The translations under genes were made by a program, and so were the position numbers. The notes beneath the pieces are model-generated. The model was not told the origin of the DNA. It saw only the letters and a program-made list of their open reading frames with translations, and made no database searches. Below, piece by piece: positions 54,769 to 63,694 of a stretch of 64,000 nucleotides of DNA (position 1 is the first letter of the stretch; each line of letters begins with the position of its first letter). The DNA comes from CAVSRC01 sp963785065 (lineage in GTDB: Bacteria > Pseudomonadota > Alphaproteobacteria > Rhizobiales > Kaistiaceae), in contig CAWATX010000004.1 of the NCBI GenBank assembly GCA_963785065.1, positions 248,001 through 312,000 on the forward strand, in the 5' to 3' direction.

Positions 54769-56796
54769 TCACCCGGCACCGAACATCAGCCAGGTGACCA
54801 GTGCGGCGACACCGATCAGCATGGCGAAAGCATAGTGGTAGAGGTAGCCCGACTGGAGCCGCACGACGCGCGCCGTCACGTCGAGGACGCGCGCCGAGAC
54901 ACCGTCCGGGCCGAAGCCGTCGATCAGCCAGCCGTCACCCATCTTCCACAGGAAGCGGCCGATGAACTTGGCCGAGCGCACGAACAGCACGTCGTAGAGT
55001 TCGTCGAAGTACCACTTGTTGAGCAGGAACTGGTAGAGCCAGTCGTTGCGGCGGGCGAGCAGCCGCGGCACGCGCGGGTCGACCAGATAGAACCACACGG
55101 CGATGGCGACGCCGACCAGCATCATCACAGTTGGCAGGATAGCGATCCAGAAGGATGGCTTGGCCGCTTCGTGGTGGAGGACGACCGCGGTCTTCCAGAA
55201 GGCCTCCGAGCCGCCGCCGATGAACAGGCCGGAGAAGACCAGGCCGGCGAACAGCGAGCCGGCAGCCAGCAAAAAGAGCGGCCAGATCATCACGTTCGGC
55301 GATTCGTGCACGTGCTTCATCACCTCCGCAGGGGCGCGCGCCTTGCCGTGGAAGGTCATGAAGATCAGCCGCCACGAATAGAAAGCGGTCATCAGCGCGG
55401 CGACCACGGTCATCACCCAGGCGTAGCCGGCGAGCGAATTGGTGCCGCCGAAGGCCGCCTCGATGATGGCGTCCTTGGAGAAATAACCGGCGGTGAGCGG
55501 GAAGCCGGTGAGCGCCAGGGTGCCGGCGATCATCATCCAATAGGTGAGCGGGATGTGGGTCCTGAGGCCGCCCATCTTGCGCATGTCCTGCTCGTCGGAA
55601 ACGGCGTGGATCACCGACCCGGCGCCGAGGAAGAGCAGCGCCTTGAAGAAGGCGTGGGTGAACAGGTGGAAGATTGCCACCCCGTAGGCACCAACGCCCA
55701 GTGCCACGAACATGTAGCCGAGCTGCGAGCAGGTGGAATAGGCGATGACCCGCTTGATGTCGTTCTGCACCAGGCCGACCGAGGCGGCAAAGAAAGCGGT
55801 GGTGGCGCCGAAGAAGGTGACGACGGTGAGCGCCACCGGCGCCAGCTCGAAGAGCGGCGATAGGCGCGCGACCATGAAGACGCCGGCGGTGACCATGGTG
55901 GCAGCATGGATCAGGGCGGAGACCGGCGTCGGGCCCTCCATGGCGTCGGGCAGCCAGGTGTGCAGCAGGAACTGCGCCGACTTGCCCATGGCGCCCGTGA
56001 ACAGGAGGATGCACAGCACGGTCAACGCGTCCGGGTTCCACGACAGGAAGTGCATGGGCGTACCGGCGACGCTCGCCGCATTGGCGAAGATGGTCTCGTA
56101 GTCGACCGCGTGGAACAGGAAGAAGATGCCGAAGATGCCGAGCGCGAAGCCGAAATCGCCGACGCGGTTAACGATGAAGGCCTTCATCGCGGCGGCATTG
56201 GCCGAGGGCCGCTGATACCAGAAGCCGATGAGCAGATAGGAGGTGAGGCCGACGCCCTCCCAGCCGAAGAAGAGCTGGACGAGGTTGTCGGACGTCACCA
56301 GCATGAGCATGGCGAAGGTGAACAGCGACAGATAGGCGAAGAAGCGCGGCCGATAGGGATCGTGCGCCATGTAGCCAATGGAATAAATGTGGACCACCGC
56401 CGAGACGGTGTTGACCACGACCAGCATGACCGCGGTGAGCGTGTCGATCCTGAGTGCCCAGTCGACAGCCAGCGTGCCCGACGAAATCCAGGTGAACACC
56501 GGCACGCGCAGCACTTCGCCTTCGCTCAGGCCGACGCTGAAAAAGGCAACCCAGGAGAGCAGCGCGGAAACGACCAGGAAGCCGGAGGTGACGATCTCGG
56601 CAGCGCGCGAGCCCTCCGCCGGCTCGTGCGCGTGGCCGTCGCCGTCGTGATGATCGCGGCCATGGCCGCGGCCGCGGACGCCATGGCCGTGGTCGTCGGC
56701 CTCGCCGCCAGGGAAGCGGCGGGCGGCGCCGATGAGCGCAATTGCCCCGGCGATGATGGTGCCAAGCAGCGGCAGGAAGACAATCGCCTGATACAT
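54769..56796 (-). CDS. nuoL: NADH-quinone oxidoreductase subunit L
   Basis: 675-residue largest antiporter-like subunit with about 16 helices and the lateral C-terminal helix. FGWEGVGLTSYLLIGFWYQ and HTWLPDAMEGPTPVSALIHA are typical. Between helix 1 and helix 2 lies an unusual loop (about residues 29-62) rich in His, Asp and Gly, with seven histidines (ADDHGHGVRGRGHGRDHHDG). It faces the periplasm or cytoplasm near the membrane and might bind metal. Confidence 0.97.
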   Translation of the reverse strand: MYQAIVFLPLLGTIIAGAIALIGAARRFPGGEADDHGHGVRGRGHGRDHHDGDGHAHEPAEGSRAAEIVTSGFLVVSALLSWVAFFSVGLSEGEVLRVPVFTWISSGTLAVDWALRIDTLTAVMLVVVNTVSAVVHIYSIGYMAHDPYRPRFFAYLSLFTFAMLMLVTSDNLVQLFFGWEGVGLTSYLLIGFWYQRPSANAAAMKAFIVNRVGDFGFALGIFGIFFLFHAVDYETIFANAASVAGTPMHFLSWNPDALTVLCILLFTGAMGKSAQFLLHTWLPDAMEGPTPVSALIHAATMVTAGVFMVARLSPLFELAPVALTVVTFFGATTAFFAASVGLVQNDIKRVIAYSTCSQLGYMFVALGVGAYGVAIFHLFTHAFFKALLFLGAGSVIHAVSDEQDMRKMGGLRTHIPLTYWMMIAGTLALTGFPLTAGYFSKDAIIEAAFGGTNSLAGYAWVMTVVAALMTAFYSWRLIFMTFHGKARAPAEVMKHVHESPNVMIWPLFLLAAGSLFAGLVFSGLFIGGGSEAFWKTAVVLHHEAAKPSFWIAILPTVMMLVGVAIAVWFYLVDPRVPRLLARRNDWLYQFLLNKWYFDELYDVLFVRSAKFIGRFLWKMGDGWLIDGFGPDGVSARVLDVTARVVRLQSGYLYHYAFAMLIGVAALVTWLMFGAG

Positions 56797-56803
56797 GCCG
56801 CGT

Positions 56804-57112
56804 TCAGCCTTTCATCATGTTGACGTCCTCGACCGCGATCGACCCGCGATTGCGGTAGAAGGCGACGAGGATGGCGAGCCCGATGGACGCTTCGGCAGCG
56901 GCGACGGTGAGCACCAGCAGCGCGTAGACCTGGCCGACGAGATCGCCGAGGAAGGCGGAGAAGGCGACCAGGTTGATGTTGACGGCAAGCAGCAGGAGCT
57001 CGACCGACATCAGGATGACGATGACGTTCTTGCGGTTGATGAAGATGCCAAAGACGCCGATCGTGAACAGGATCGCCGCGACCGTCAGATAATGCGACAG
57101 ACCGATGGTCAT
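56804..57112 (-). CDS. nuoK: NADH-quinone oxidoreductase subunit K
   Basis: 102-residue three-helix subunit. The two conserved membrane glutamates are present in SVELLLLAVNINLV and AAEASIGLAILV. It forms part of the E-channel. Shares one base with the nuoJ stop region. Confidence 0.97.
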   Translation of the reverse strand: MTIGLSHYLTVAAILFTIGVFGIFINRKNVIVILMSVELLLLAVNINLVAFSAFLGDLVGQVYALLVLTVAAAEASIGLAILVAFYRNRGSIAVEDVNMMKG

Positions 57113-57720
57113 CAGATCCCCCTCCCCGGTTCGACCTTGCGCACTTCAATTGCCGTGGCCGGCGAACGCTTGACCTGCTCGGCAATCGACTGGCGCTTGA
57201 CGTTGGGCTTGTGACGCAAGGTCAGCACGATGGCGCCGACCATGGCGACCAGCAGCACCATGCCCGCCGCCTCGAAGAAGAAGATGTAGCGGGTGTAGAG
57301 CACGTCGCCGAGCGCCTTGGTGTTGGACACCGCGCCGCTGATCGGCAACACGACATGGGTGGCGGTGTGTCCGGCGAAGGCCCAACCACTGAGCACGACG
57401 AGAAGCTCGGCGAGCAGCACAGCGCCGACCACTCCGCCGATCGGCAGGTAATTGAGGAAGCCCTGGCGCAGTTCGACAAAGTCGACGTCGAGCATCATCA
57501 CCACGAAGAGGAAGAGCACGGCGACGGCGCCGACATAGACGACGACCAGGATCATCGCCAAAAACTCGGCGCCGAGCAGCACGAACAGGCCGGCCGAATT
57601 GAAGAAGGCGAGGATCAGGAACAACACCGAATGGACGGGGTTGCGGGCGCCGACCACCATGATCGCCGAGGCGATGGTGACCGCCGAGAATAGGTAGAAG
57701 AAGAGCGCCGGAAGGATCAC
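57112..57720 (-). CDS. nuoJ: NADH-quinone oxidoreductase subunit J
   Basis: 202-residue subunit with five helices; VVVYVGAVAVLFLFVVMMLDVD is the conserved helix 3 region with the pi-bulge. The start is GTG 57720 (ILPALFFYLF follows), directly after the stop of a secreted unknown protein that separates it from nuoI. Confidence 0.94.
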   Translation of the reverse strand: MILPALFFYLFSAVTIASAIMVVGARNPVHSVLFLILAFFNSAGLFVLLGAEFLAMILVVVYVGAVAVLFLFVVMMLDVDFVELRQGFLNYLPIGGVVGAVLLAELLVVLSGWAFAGHTATHVVLPISGAVSNTKALGDVLYTRYIFFFEAAGMVLLVAMVGAIVLTLRHKPNVKRQSIAEQVKRSPATAIEVRKVEPGRGI

Positions 57721-57721
57721 G

Positions 57722-58192
57722 TCATTCGCCCAGATATCGAGCCCAATTGAGATAGGCGTCGGGGGCGCAGCCCAGGGCGGCGGACCGGACGCGTTCGGCT
57801 GCGGATTTCGACGCATAGGCGCCGTCGACCACGACGTTGAAGCCGGGGCGAAACCCTTGGAATTTGCCGGAGAAGTCGTTGAACGGGTGGAGCCCGCAGG
57901 CCTCCATCGCATGCACGATATGCTGGACATCCTGTTCCGCGGGAGCCGTCGCCAGAACCACCCACCAGCCGGTGTCCTGCTGGGCCGCGACCTGGATGAC
58001 GGGGGTCGCCGACGCGGCCTTGCCCGACCAGCGGGCCGGCTCGCAAAGATCGGAGGACGAGGCCGGAGCGGCAGTATCCCGGCGGGCGGAAAATTCGGCC
58101 GCCTCGGCCGGCATGCAGGCGGCCGCCAGCAGGGCGCCGACGGCGAGCCCGGCAGCCTCAAATCCGCGCAGCGATGTGCGTCGAGCCATCAT
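57722..58192 (-). CDS. Secreted protein of unknown function inside the nuo operon
   Basis: 156-residue protein with a Sec signal peptide (LRGFEAAGLAVGALLAAACM, cleavage near AEA-A, about residue 32). The mature part has three cysteines (DLCEPARW, EACGLHPFND, ALGCAPDAYLNWARYLGE) and a SPOR-like beta-alpha pattern (TGWWVVLATAPAEQDVQHIV and RPGFNVVVDGAYASKSAAE). The start ATGATG overlaps the nuoI stop, so it is translated with complex I. It is not a complex I core subunit. Could be a periplasmic assembly or envelope protein; unproven. Confidence 0.8.
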   Translation of the reverse strand: MMARRTSLRGFEAAGLAVGALLAAACMPAEAAEFSARRDTAAPASSSDLCEPARWSGKAASATPVIQVAAQQDTGWWVVLATAPAEQDVQHIVHAMEACGLHPFNDFSGKFQGFRPGFNVVVDGAYASKSAAERVRSAALGCAPDAYLNWARYLGE

Positions 58193-58677
58193 CTGTAGGG
58201 TGCGTCCATCTTGATATTGGCGGCGATCTCGCGTTCCCAGCGGTCGCCATTGGCAAGCAGCTTGGCCTTGTCGAAATAGAGCTCCTCGCGGGTCTCCGTG
58301 GCGAACTCGAAATTCGGCCCTTCGACGATGGCATCGACCGGGCAAGCTTCCTGACAGAAGCCGCAGTAGATGCATTTGACCATGTCGATGTCGTAGCGGG
58401 TCGTACGGCGGGTGCCGTCGTTACGCCGCGGGCCGGCTTCGATGGTGATCGCCTGGGCCGGGCAGATCGCCTCGCACAGCTTGCAGGCGATACAGCGCTC
58501 CTCGCCGTTGGGATAGCGGCGCAGAGCGTGTTCGCCGCGGAAACGCGGGCTCACCGGCCCTTTCTCGTAGGGGTAGTTGAGCGTCGCCTTCTTGCCGAAG
58601 AAATAGCGCAGCGACAGGATGAGCGCCGACACGAAGTCGGTGAGGAAAAGCGCGCGGGCGGATTGGTCAAGTCGCAT
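58189..58677 (-). CDS. nuoI: NADH-quinone oxidoreductase subunit I
   Basis: 162-residue ferredoxin-like subunit with two 4Fe-4S motifs, CIACKLCEAICP and CIYCGFCQEACP (N6a and N6b), linking the peripheral arm to quinone. ATG 58677 is used; upstream codons are not family-like. Ends in an overlap with the secreted-protein gene. Confidence 0.97.
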   Translation of the reverse strand: MRLDQSARALFLTDFVSALILSLRYFFGKKATLNYPYEKGPVSPRFRGEHALRRYPNGEERCIACKLCEAICPAQAITIEAGPRRNDGTRRTTRYDIDMVKCIYCGFCQEACPVDAIVEGPNFEFATETREELYFDKAKLLANGDRWEREIAANIKMDAPYR

Positions 58678-58682
58678 GGTGC

Positions 58683-59726
58683 TCAGGCCCAGCCCGTCAG
58701 TTGCAGGAACGCCGCCACCAGCACGACCATGAACAGCGACAGCGGCAAAAACACCTTCCAGCCCAGCCGCATCAACTGGTCGTAGCGATAGCGCGGCACG
58801 AACGACTTCACCATGGCGAACATGAAGAAGACGAAGCACGCCTTCAGCACAAACCAGATGATGCCGGGAATCCAGGTAAACGGCGGAATCGCGATCGGCG
58901 GCAGCCAGCCACCGAGAAAGAGGATGGTGGTCATGGCGCACATGACGCAGATGGCCACGTATTCGCCGAGGAAGAAGAGCAGGAAGGGGGTGGAGGAATA
59001 TTCCACCGCATAGCCGGCGACCAGCTCCGATTCGGCCTCCGGCAGGTCGAAGGGCGGCCGGCTGGTTTCGGCCAGCGCCGAGATGAAGAAGACGATGAAC
59101 ATCGGGAACAGCGGCAGCCAGTACCAGTCGAGGAAGCTGTTGGGCAGACCCAGGCGCGTGCCAAGGCCGGTCCCCTGGGACACCACGATGTCGGAGAGAT
59201 TGAGCGAGCCGGCGGCGAGCAGCACGGTGATGATGACGAAGCCGATGGAGACCTCGTAGGAGACCATCTGTGCGGCCGAGCGCAGCGCGCCGAGGAAGGG
59301 GTATTTCGAGTTCGACGCCCAGCCGGCCATGATGATGCCGTACACGCCGAGCGAGGAGATGGCGAAGATGTAGAGGATGCCGACATTGATGTTGGCGATC
59401 ACCACGCCGGCCTGGAAGGGGATCACCGCCCAGGCCGACATGGCCAGGATGGAGGTGACCAGCGGCGCCAGCAGATACACACCCTTGTTGGCGCCCGAGG
59501 GAACGATCGGCTCCTTGAAGACGAATTTCAGGAGGTCGGCGAAGCTCTGGAACAAGCCCCAGGGACCGACGACGTTCGGCCCACGGCGCATCTGCACGGC
59601 CGCCCAGATCTTGCGGTCGGCATAGAGAATGAAGGCGATGAAGATGAGCAGGCTGACCAGCAGCAGCAGGCTCTCGGCAACCAGAATGATGCCGGGAATG
59701 AGGTAGGTGGAGATGAAACCGCTCAT
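58683..59726 (-). CDS. nuoH: NADH-quinone oxidoreductase subunit H
   Basis: 347-residue membrane subunit with eight helices that forms part of the quinone chamber. YADRKIWAAVQMRRGPNVVGP and PPFDLPEAESELVAGYAVEYS are the conserved loops with quinone-site charges. ATG 59726 start. Confidence 0.97.
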   Translation of the reverse strand: MSGFISTYLIPGIILVAESLLLLVSLLIFIAFILYADRKIWAAVQMRRGPNVVGPWGLFQSFADLLKFVFKEPIVPSGANKGVYLLAPLVTSILAMSAWAVIPFQAGVVIANINVGILYIFAISSLGVYGIIMAGWASNSKYPFLGALRSAAQMVSYEVSIGFVIITVLLAAGSLNLSDIVVSQGTGLGTRLGLPNSFLDWYWLPLFPMFIVFFISALAETSRPPFDLPEAESELVAGYAVEYSSTPFLLFFLGEYVAICVMCAMTTILFLGGWLPPIAIPPFTWIPGIIWFVLKACFVFFMFAMVKSFVPRYRYDQLMRLGWKVFLPLSLFMVVLVAAFLQLTGWA

Positions 59727-59733
59727 GCCCGTC

Positions 59734-61827
59734 TCACTCCGCCGCCGTTGCCAGTCTGCCGGCGGCAAGCGCCGAACACTCCGCCATCACGGCCGAGGCC
59801 CGCGCGATCGCGTTGGTCAGATAGAAGTCGCCGATGATGTTCTTGAAGGCGCCGCCGCCCGCCTTGCCTGTTTGCGCGGCCAGCGCCGTTACCGTGTCGA
59901 GCGATCCGGCCTCGATCTGGTCGATGCGCATGAAATGCGGGTGGCTGGCATAGAGCTTCGCCCTGAGCTCGGCCAGCGTGTCGAAGGGCAGCGTATGTCC
60001 AAGACGATCGGAGAGCGCCCGCAGGATCGCCCAGTCCTCACGCGCGTCGCCGGGCGGGAACGCAGCCCGCTCGGTCATCTGAACGCGGCCCTCGGTATTG
60101 ACGTAAGTCGTTGATTTCTCGGTATAGGCTGCGCCGGGCAGGATGACGTCGGCGCGGTGGGCGCCGGCATCGCCGTGGGTGCCGACGTAGATAACGAACG
60201 CAGAGCCCAGCGCCTGCATGTCGACGGCATCATTGCCGAGCAGGAAGAGCAGGTCGATGTCGCCGCCGGCCGCCGCGGCGACCATGCCGGCGGTGTCGAC
60301 ACCGCCGTCCTGCGGCACAAAGCCGAGATCGAGCGCACCGACGCGCCCTGCCGCCGTGTGCAGGATGGCGAGGCCGTTCCAGCCCGCGTCGCGCTCTCCC
60401 GCGGTGGCGAGCCTGGCGGCGAGCGCCAGCACTTCCTCACCGTCGGGACGAGCCAGTGCCCCCTGCCCGACCACGACCAGCGGCCGCTTGGCCTCGGCCA
60501 GCACCTTGCCAAAGCCCGCGCTGGCGTCAGCGAGGCCGGCCAGGCTCTCAGGGCCGGCGCCGAGATAGTCATAGGGATAGGTGAGATCGACCGCCTCGCC
60601 GACGACGCCGATCGGCAGGTCGCCCGCGCGCCAGCGCTTGCGAATGCGGGCGTTGAGCACCGCCGCCTCGTGGCGCGGATTGGAGCCGACGATGAGGATG
60701 GCGTCAGCTTGCTCGATGCCGGCGATGGTCGGGTTGAAGATGTAGCCGGCACGGCCGACGGCCGGGTCAAGCTTGTTGCCGGGCTCGCGACAGTCGAGGT
60801 TCTTCACCCCAAGCGCGGCCATCAGCTCCTTGAGTGCGTAGATTTCCTCGACGCCAGCAAGGTCGCCGGCAAGCGCACCCATGCGTTCCGGCGCGCTGGC
60901 GGACACCTTGGCGGCGATCGCGCCGAAGGCCTCGCCCCAACTGGCGGGCTCAAGGCGGCCGTTGCGGCGCACATAGGGCCGGTCGAGGCGCTGGGTGCGC
61001 AAGCCGTCCCAGATGAAGCGGGTCTTGTCGGAGATCCACTCCTCGTTCACTGCCTCGTTGAGGCGCGGCAGGATGCGCATCACCTCGCGGCCGCGGGTGT
61101 CGACGCGGATGGCAGAGCCGACCGCGTCCATGACGTCGATCAACTCCGTCTTCACCAGTTCCCATGGACGGGCGTGGAATTCGTATGGCTTGGAGGTCAG
61201 CGCGCCGACCGGGCAGAGGTCGATGATGTTGCCCTGCAGCTCGGAATGCATGGCCTGCTCGAGATAGCTGGTGACCTCCATGTCCTCGCCGCGGCCGGTG
61301 GCGCCGAGGTCCTCGACGCCGGCGACCTCGGCCGAGAAGCGGATGCAGCGCGTGCAATGGATGCAGCGGGTCATGGTCGTCTTGACCAGCGGGCCGATAT
61401 ATTTGTCCTCGACGGCACGCTTGTTCTCGACGAAGCGGCTGCCGTCGACGCCATAGGCCATCGCCTGGTCCTGCAGGTCGCACTCGCCGCCCTGATCGCA
61501 GATGGGGCAATCGAGCGGGTGGTTGATGAGCAGGAACTCCATCACCCCTTCGCGCGCCTTCTTCACCATCTTCGACTTGGTGAACATCTCCGGCGGCTCG
61601 CCATTGGGGCCGGGGCGCAGGTCGCGCACGGCCATGGCGCAGCTCGCCTGCGGCTTGGGCGGGCCGCCCTTGACCTCGATCAGGCACATGCGGCAATTGC
61701 CGGCGATCGACAGCCGCTCGTGGAAGCAGAAGCGCGGAATCTCGGCGCCGGCCGCTTCGCAGGCCTGAAGCAGCGTGTACTCGGCCGGAACCTCGATCTC
61801 TTTGCCGTCCACCTTGACTACCGGCAT
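59734..61827 (-). CDS. nuoG: NADH-quinone oxidoreductase subunit G
   Basis: 697-residue iron-sulfur subunit. The N-terminal ferredoxin-type 2Fe-2S motif (CFHERLSIAGNCRMC, residues 34-48 area), the HxxxCxxC-type cluster (HPLDCPICDQGGEC), and CIHCTRCIRF with a distal Cys (DLCPVGAL) are intact. A molybdopterin-type fold without cofactor follows. Part of the electron path from NADH to quinone. Confidence 0.97.
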   Translation of the reverse strand: MPVVKVDGKEIEVPAEYTLLQACEAAGAEIPRFCFHERLSIAGNCRMCLIEVKGGPPKPQASCAMAVRDLRPGPNGEPPEMFTKSKMVKKAREGVMEFLLINHPLDCPICDQGGECDLQDQAMAYGVDGSRFVENKRAVEDKYIGPLVKTTMTRCIHCTRCIRFSAEVAGVEDLGATGRGEDMEVTSYLEQAMHSELQGNIIDLCPVGALTSKPYEFHARPWELVKTELIDVMDAVGSAIRVDTRGREVMRILPRLNEAVNEEWISDKTRFIWDGLRTQRLDRPYVRRNGRLEPASWGEAFGAIAAKVSASAPERMGALAGDLAGVEEIYALKELMAALGVKNLDCREPGNKLDPAVGRAGYIFNPTIAGIEQADAILIVGSNPRHEAAVLNARIRKRWRAGDLPIGVVGEAVDLTYPYDYLGAGPESLAGLADASAGFGKVLAEAKRPLVVVGQGALARPDGEEVLALAARLATAGERDAGWNGLAILHTAAGRVGALDLGFVPQDGGVDTAGMVAAAAGGDIDLLFLLGNDAVDMQALGSAFVIYVGTHGDAGAHRADVILPGAAYTEKSTTYVNTEGRVQMTERAAFPPGDAREDWAILRALSDRLGHTLPFDTLAELRAKLYASHPHFMRIDQIEAGSLDTVTALAAQTGKAGGGAFKNIIGDFYLTNAIARASAVMAECSALAAGRLATAAE

Positions 61828-61831
61828 GGCC

Positions 61832-62374
61832 CTACTCCGCCGCCTCTGTCATCAGCGGCTTCCCCATATTCTGTCGCGCCGCGGATGCCGCGCTCTGATC
61901 CTGTTTCACGCCGCGCTGGCTCTTCCACAAAGCCGCACTGGGCAAGCTCTCCCAGCCGAAAGCATAGTCGCCGGGCCCGTGCGCGATCAGGTGATCGCGG
62001 CGGCGGACGCCCTCCGCCATGTCCGGCCGTTCGCCGGCCGCCACCCACCACATGACCAGCGGCGTCTCCATGGGCACGAACCAGGTCTCGCGCCGCCGAT
62101 AGAAGCGCCCGTGCAGCGTCTGCCAGACGAAGCGCTCCAGCGCTTCTTCGTTCCGCCACAGCGTCAGGTTGGGCAGAATGGTCGGGTCGTCATAGACCCG
62201 CATGTTCATGGCGTGGCCCGTGTAGTCCTGGAGCCGCCAGACGAAGCCGTCGATCTGCTCGGCAAGCTTGTTGACGCGCTCGACATTGTCGACGAACTCG
62301 GCCATGCGCGGATCGTCGAGCGGAAAGGCGATCCGCGCGACGTTGAACTCCGCAAGATGGCGCGTTTCGCTCAT
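61832..62374 (-). CDS. DUF3291 family protein between nuoF and nuoG
   Basis: 180-residue soluble protein: LAEFNVARIAFPLDDPRMAE at the start, then MRVYDDPTILPNLTLWRNEEAL and FVWQTLHGRFYRRRETWFVP, with PLVMWWVAAGERPDMAEG after; these are the marks of DUF3291, a ferredoxin-like fold related to ABM monooxygenases. The C-terminal 40 residues look disordered. Five-base gaps on both sides tie it to the nuo operon. Function in complex I is unknown. Confidence 0.8.
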   Translation of the reverse strand: MSETRHLAEFNVARIAFPLDDPRMAEFVDNVERVNKLAEQIDGFVWRLQDYTGHAMNMRVYDDPTILPNLTLWRNEEALERFVWQTLHGRFYRRRETWFVPMETPLVMWWVAAGERPDMAEGVRRRDHLIAHGPGDYAFGWESLPSAALWKSQRGVKQDQSAASAARQNMGKPLMTEAAE

Positions 62375-62379
62375 GCCGC

Positions 62380-63690
62380 CTACTCCGCCGCCTCGCTGAC
62401 CGGCGCACCGAAACCCGGGTGCGTCATGTGATAGGTGTCGATGCGCCGCTCGATCTCGCCGCGGAAATGGCGGATGAGGCCCTGCACCGGCCAGGCCGCC
62501 GCGTCGCCAAGGGCGCAGATGGTATGGCCCTCGACCTGATAGGTGACCTCGAGCAGCATGTCGATCTCGTGCTTCTCGGCGCGGCCCTCGGCCATGCGCT
62601 CGAGCACCCGCCACATCCAGCCGGTGCCCTCGCGACAGGGGGTGCACTGGCCGCAGCTCTCGTGCTTGTAGAAATAGGACAGACGCGCGATCGCCTTCAC
62701 GATGTCGGTCGACTTGTCCATGACGATTACCGCCGCCGTGCCGAGGCCGGACTTGACGTCGCGCAGCGCGTCGAAATCCATGATCAGGTCGTTGCACATA
62801 TAGGCCGGCAGGCAAGGCACCGAGGCACCGCCGGGAATGACGGCAAGCAGATTGTCCCAGCCGCCGCGCACGCCGCCGGCATGGCGCTCGATCAACTCGC
62901 GCAGCGTGATGCCCATCTCCTCTTCCACCGTGCACGGCTTCTCGACGTGGCCGGAGATGCAGAAGAGCTTGGTGCCGGTGTTGTTGGGCCGGCCGAAGCT
63001 GGCGAACCAGGTGGCCCCACGGCGCATGATGGTCGGCGCGACGGCAACCGACTCGACGTTGGCGACGGTCGACGGGCAGCCATAGACGCCGACGGCGGCG
63101 GGGAACGGCGGCTTCAGCCGCGGCATGCCCTTCTTGCCTTCCAGGCTTTCCAGCAGGCCGGTCTCCTCGCCGCAGATATAGGCTCCGGCGCCGTGATGGA
63201 CGACGATGTCGAAATCCCAGCCGTTCTTGTTGTTCTTGCCGATGAGGCCCGCCTCATAGGCCTCGTCGACGGCGGCCTGGAAATGCTCGCGCTCGCGGAT
63301 GAACTCGCCGCGGATATAGACGAAGGCGGTGTGGGCGCCCATGGCGAAACCAGCGACCAGGCAGCCCTCGACCAGTATGTGCGGGTCGTGGCGCAGGATC
63401 TCGCGGTCCTTGCAGGTGCCGGGCTCTAACTCGTCGGCATTGACGACCAGGTAGCTCGGGCGGCCGTCCTTCAATTCCTTGGGCATGAACGACCATTTGA
63501 GACCGGTCGGGAAGCCGGCGCCGCCGCGGCCGCGCAGGCCCGACGCCTTGATCTCGTTGATGATGGCGTCGCGGCCCTTCTCCAGGATCTCCTTGGTGCC
63601 GTCCCAGGTGCCGCGCGCCATGGCGCCCTTGAGGCCGCGATCGTGCAGGCCGTAGAGATTGGTGAAGATGCGGTCCTTGTCGGCGAGCAT
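62380..63690 (-). CDS. nuoF: NADH-quinone oxidoreductase subunit F
   Basis: 436-residue flavoprotein subunit that oxidises NADH. NADH-binding GRGGAGFPTGLKW, FMN-binding GAGAYICGEETGLLESLEG, and the 4Fe-4S (N3) motif ESCGQCTPCREG with a distal Cys are present. Four bases after nuoE. Confidence 0.98.
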   Translation of the reverse strand: MLADKDRIFTNLYGLHDRGLKGAMARGTWDGTKEILEKGRDAIINEIKASGLRGRGGAGFPTGLKWSFMPKELKDGRPSYLVVNADELEPGTCKDREILRHDPHILVEGCLVAGFAMGAHTAFVYIRGEFIREREHFQAAVDEAYEAGLIGKNNKNGWDFDIVVHHGAGAYICGEETGLLESLEGKKGMPRLKPPFPAAVGVYGCPSTVANVESVAVAPTIMRRGATWFASFGRPNNTGTKLFCISGHVEKPCTVEEEMGITLRELIERHAGGVRGGWDNLLAVIPGGASVPCLPAYMCNDLIMDFDALRDVKSGLGTAAVIVMDKSTDIVKAIARLSYFYKHESCGQCTPCREGTGWMWRVLERMAEGRAEKHEIDMLLEVTYQVEGHTICALGDAAAWPVQGLIRHFRGEIERRIDTYHMTHPGFGAPVSEAAE

Positions 63691-63694
63691 GGGA

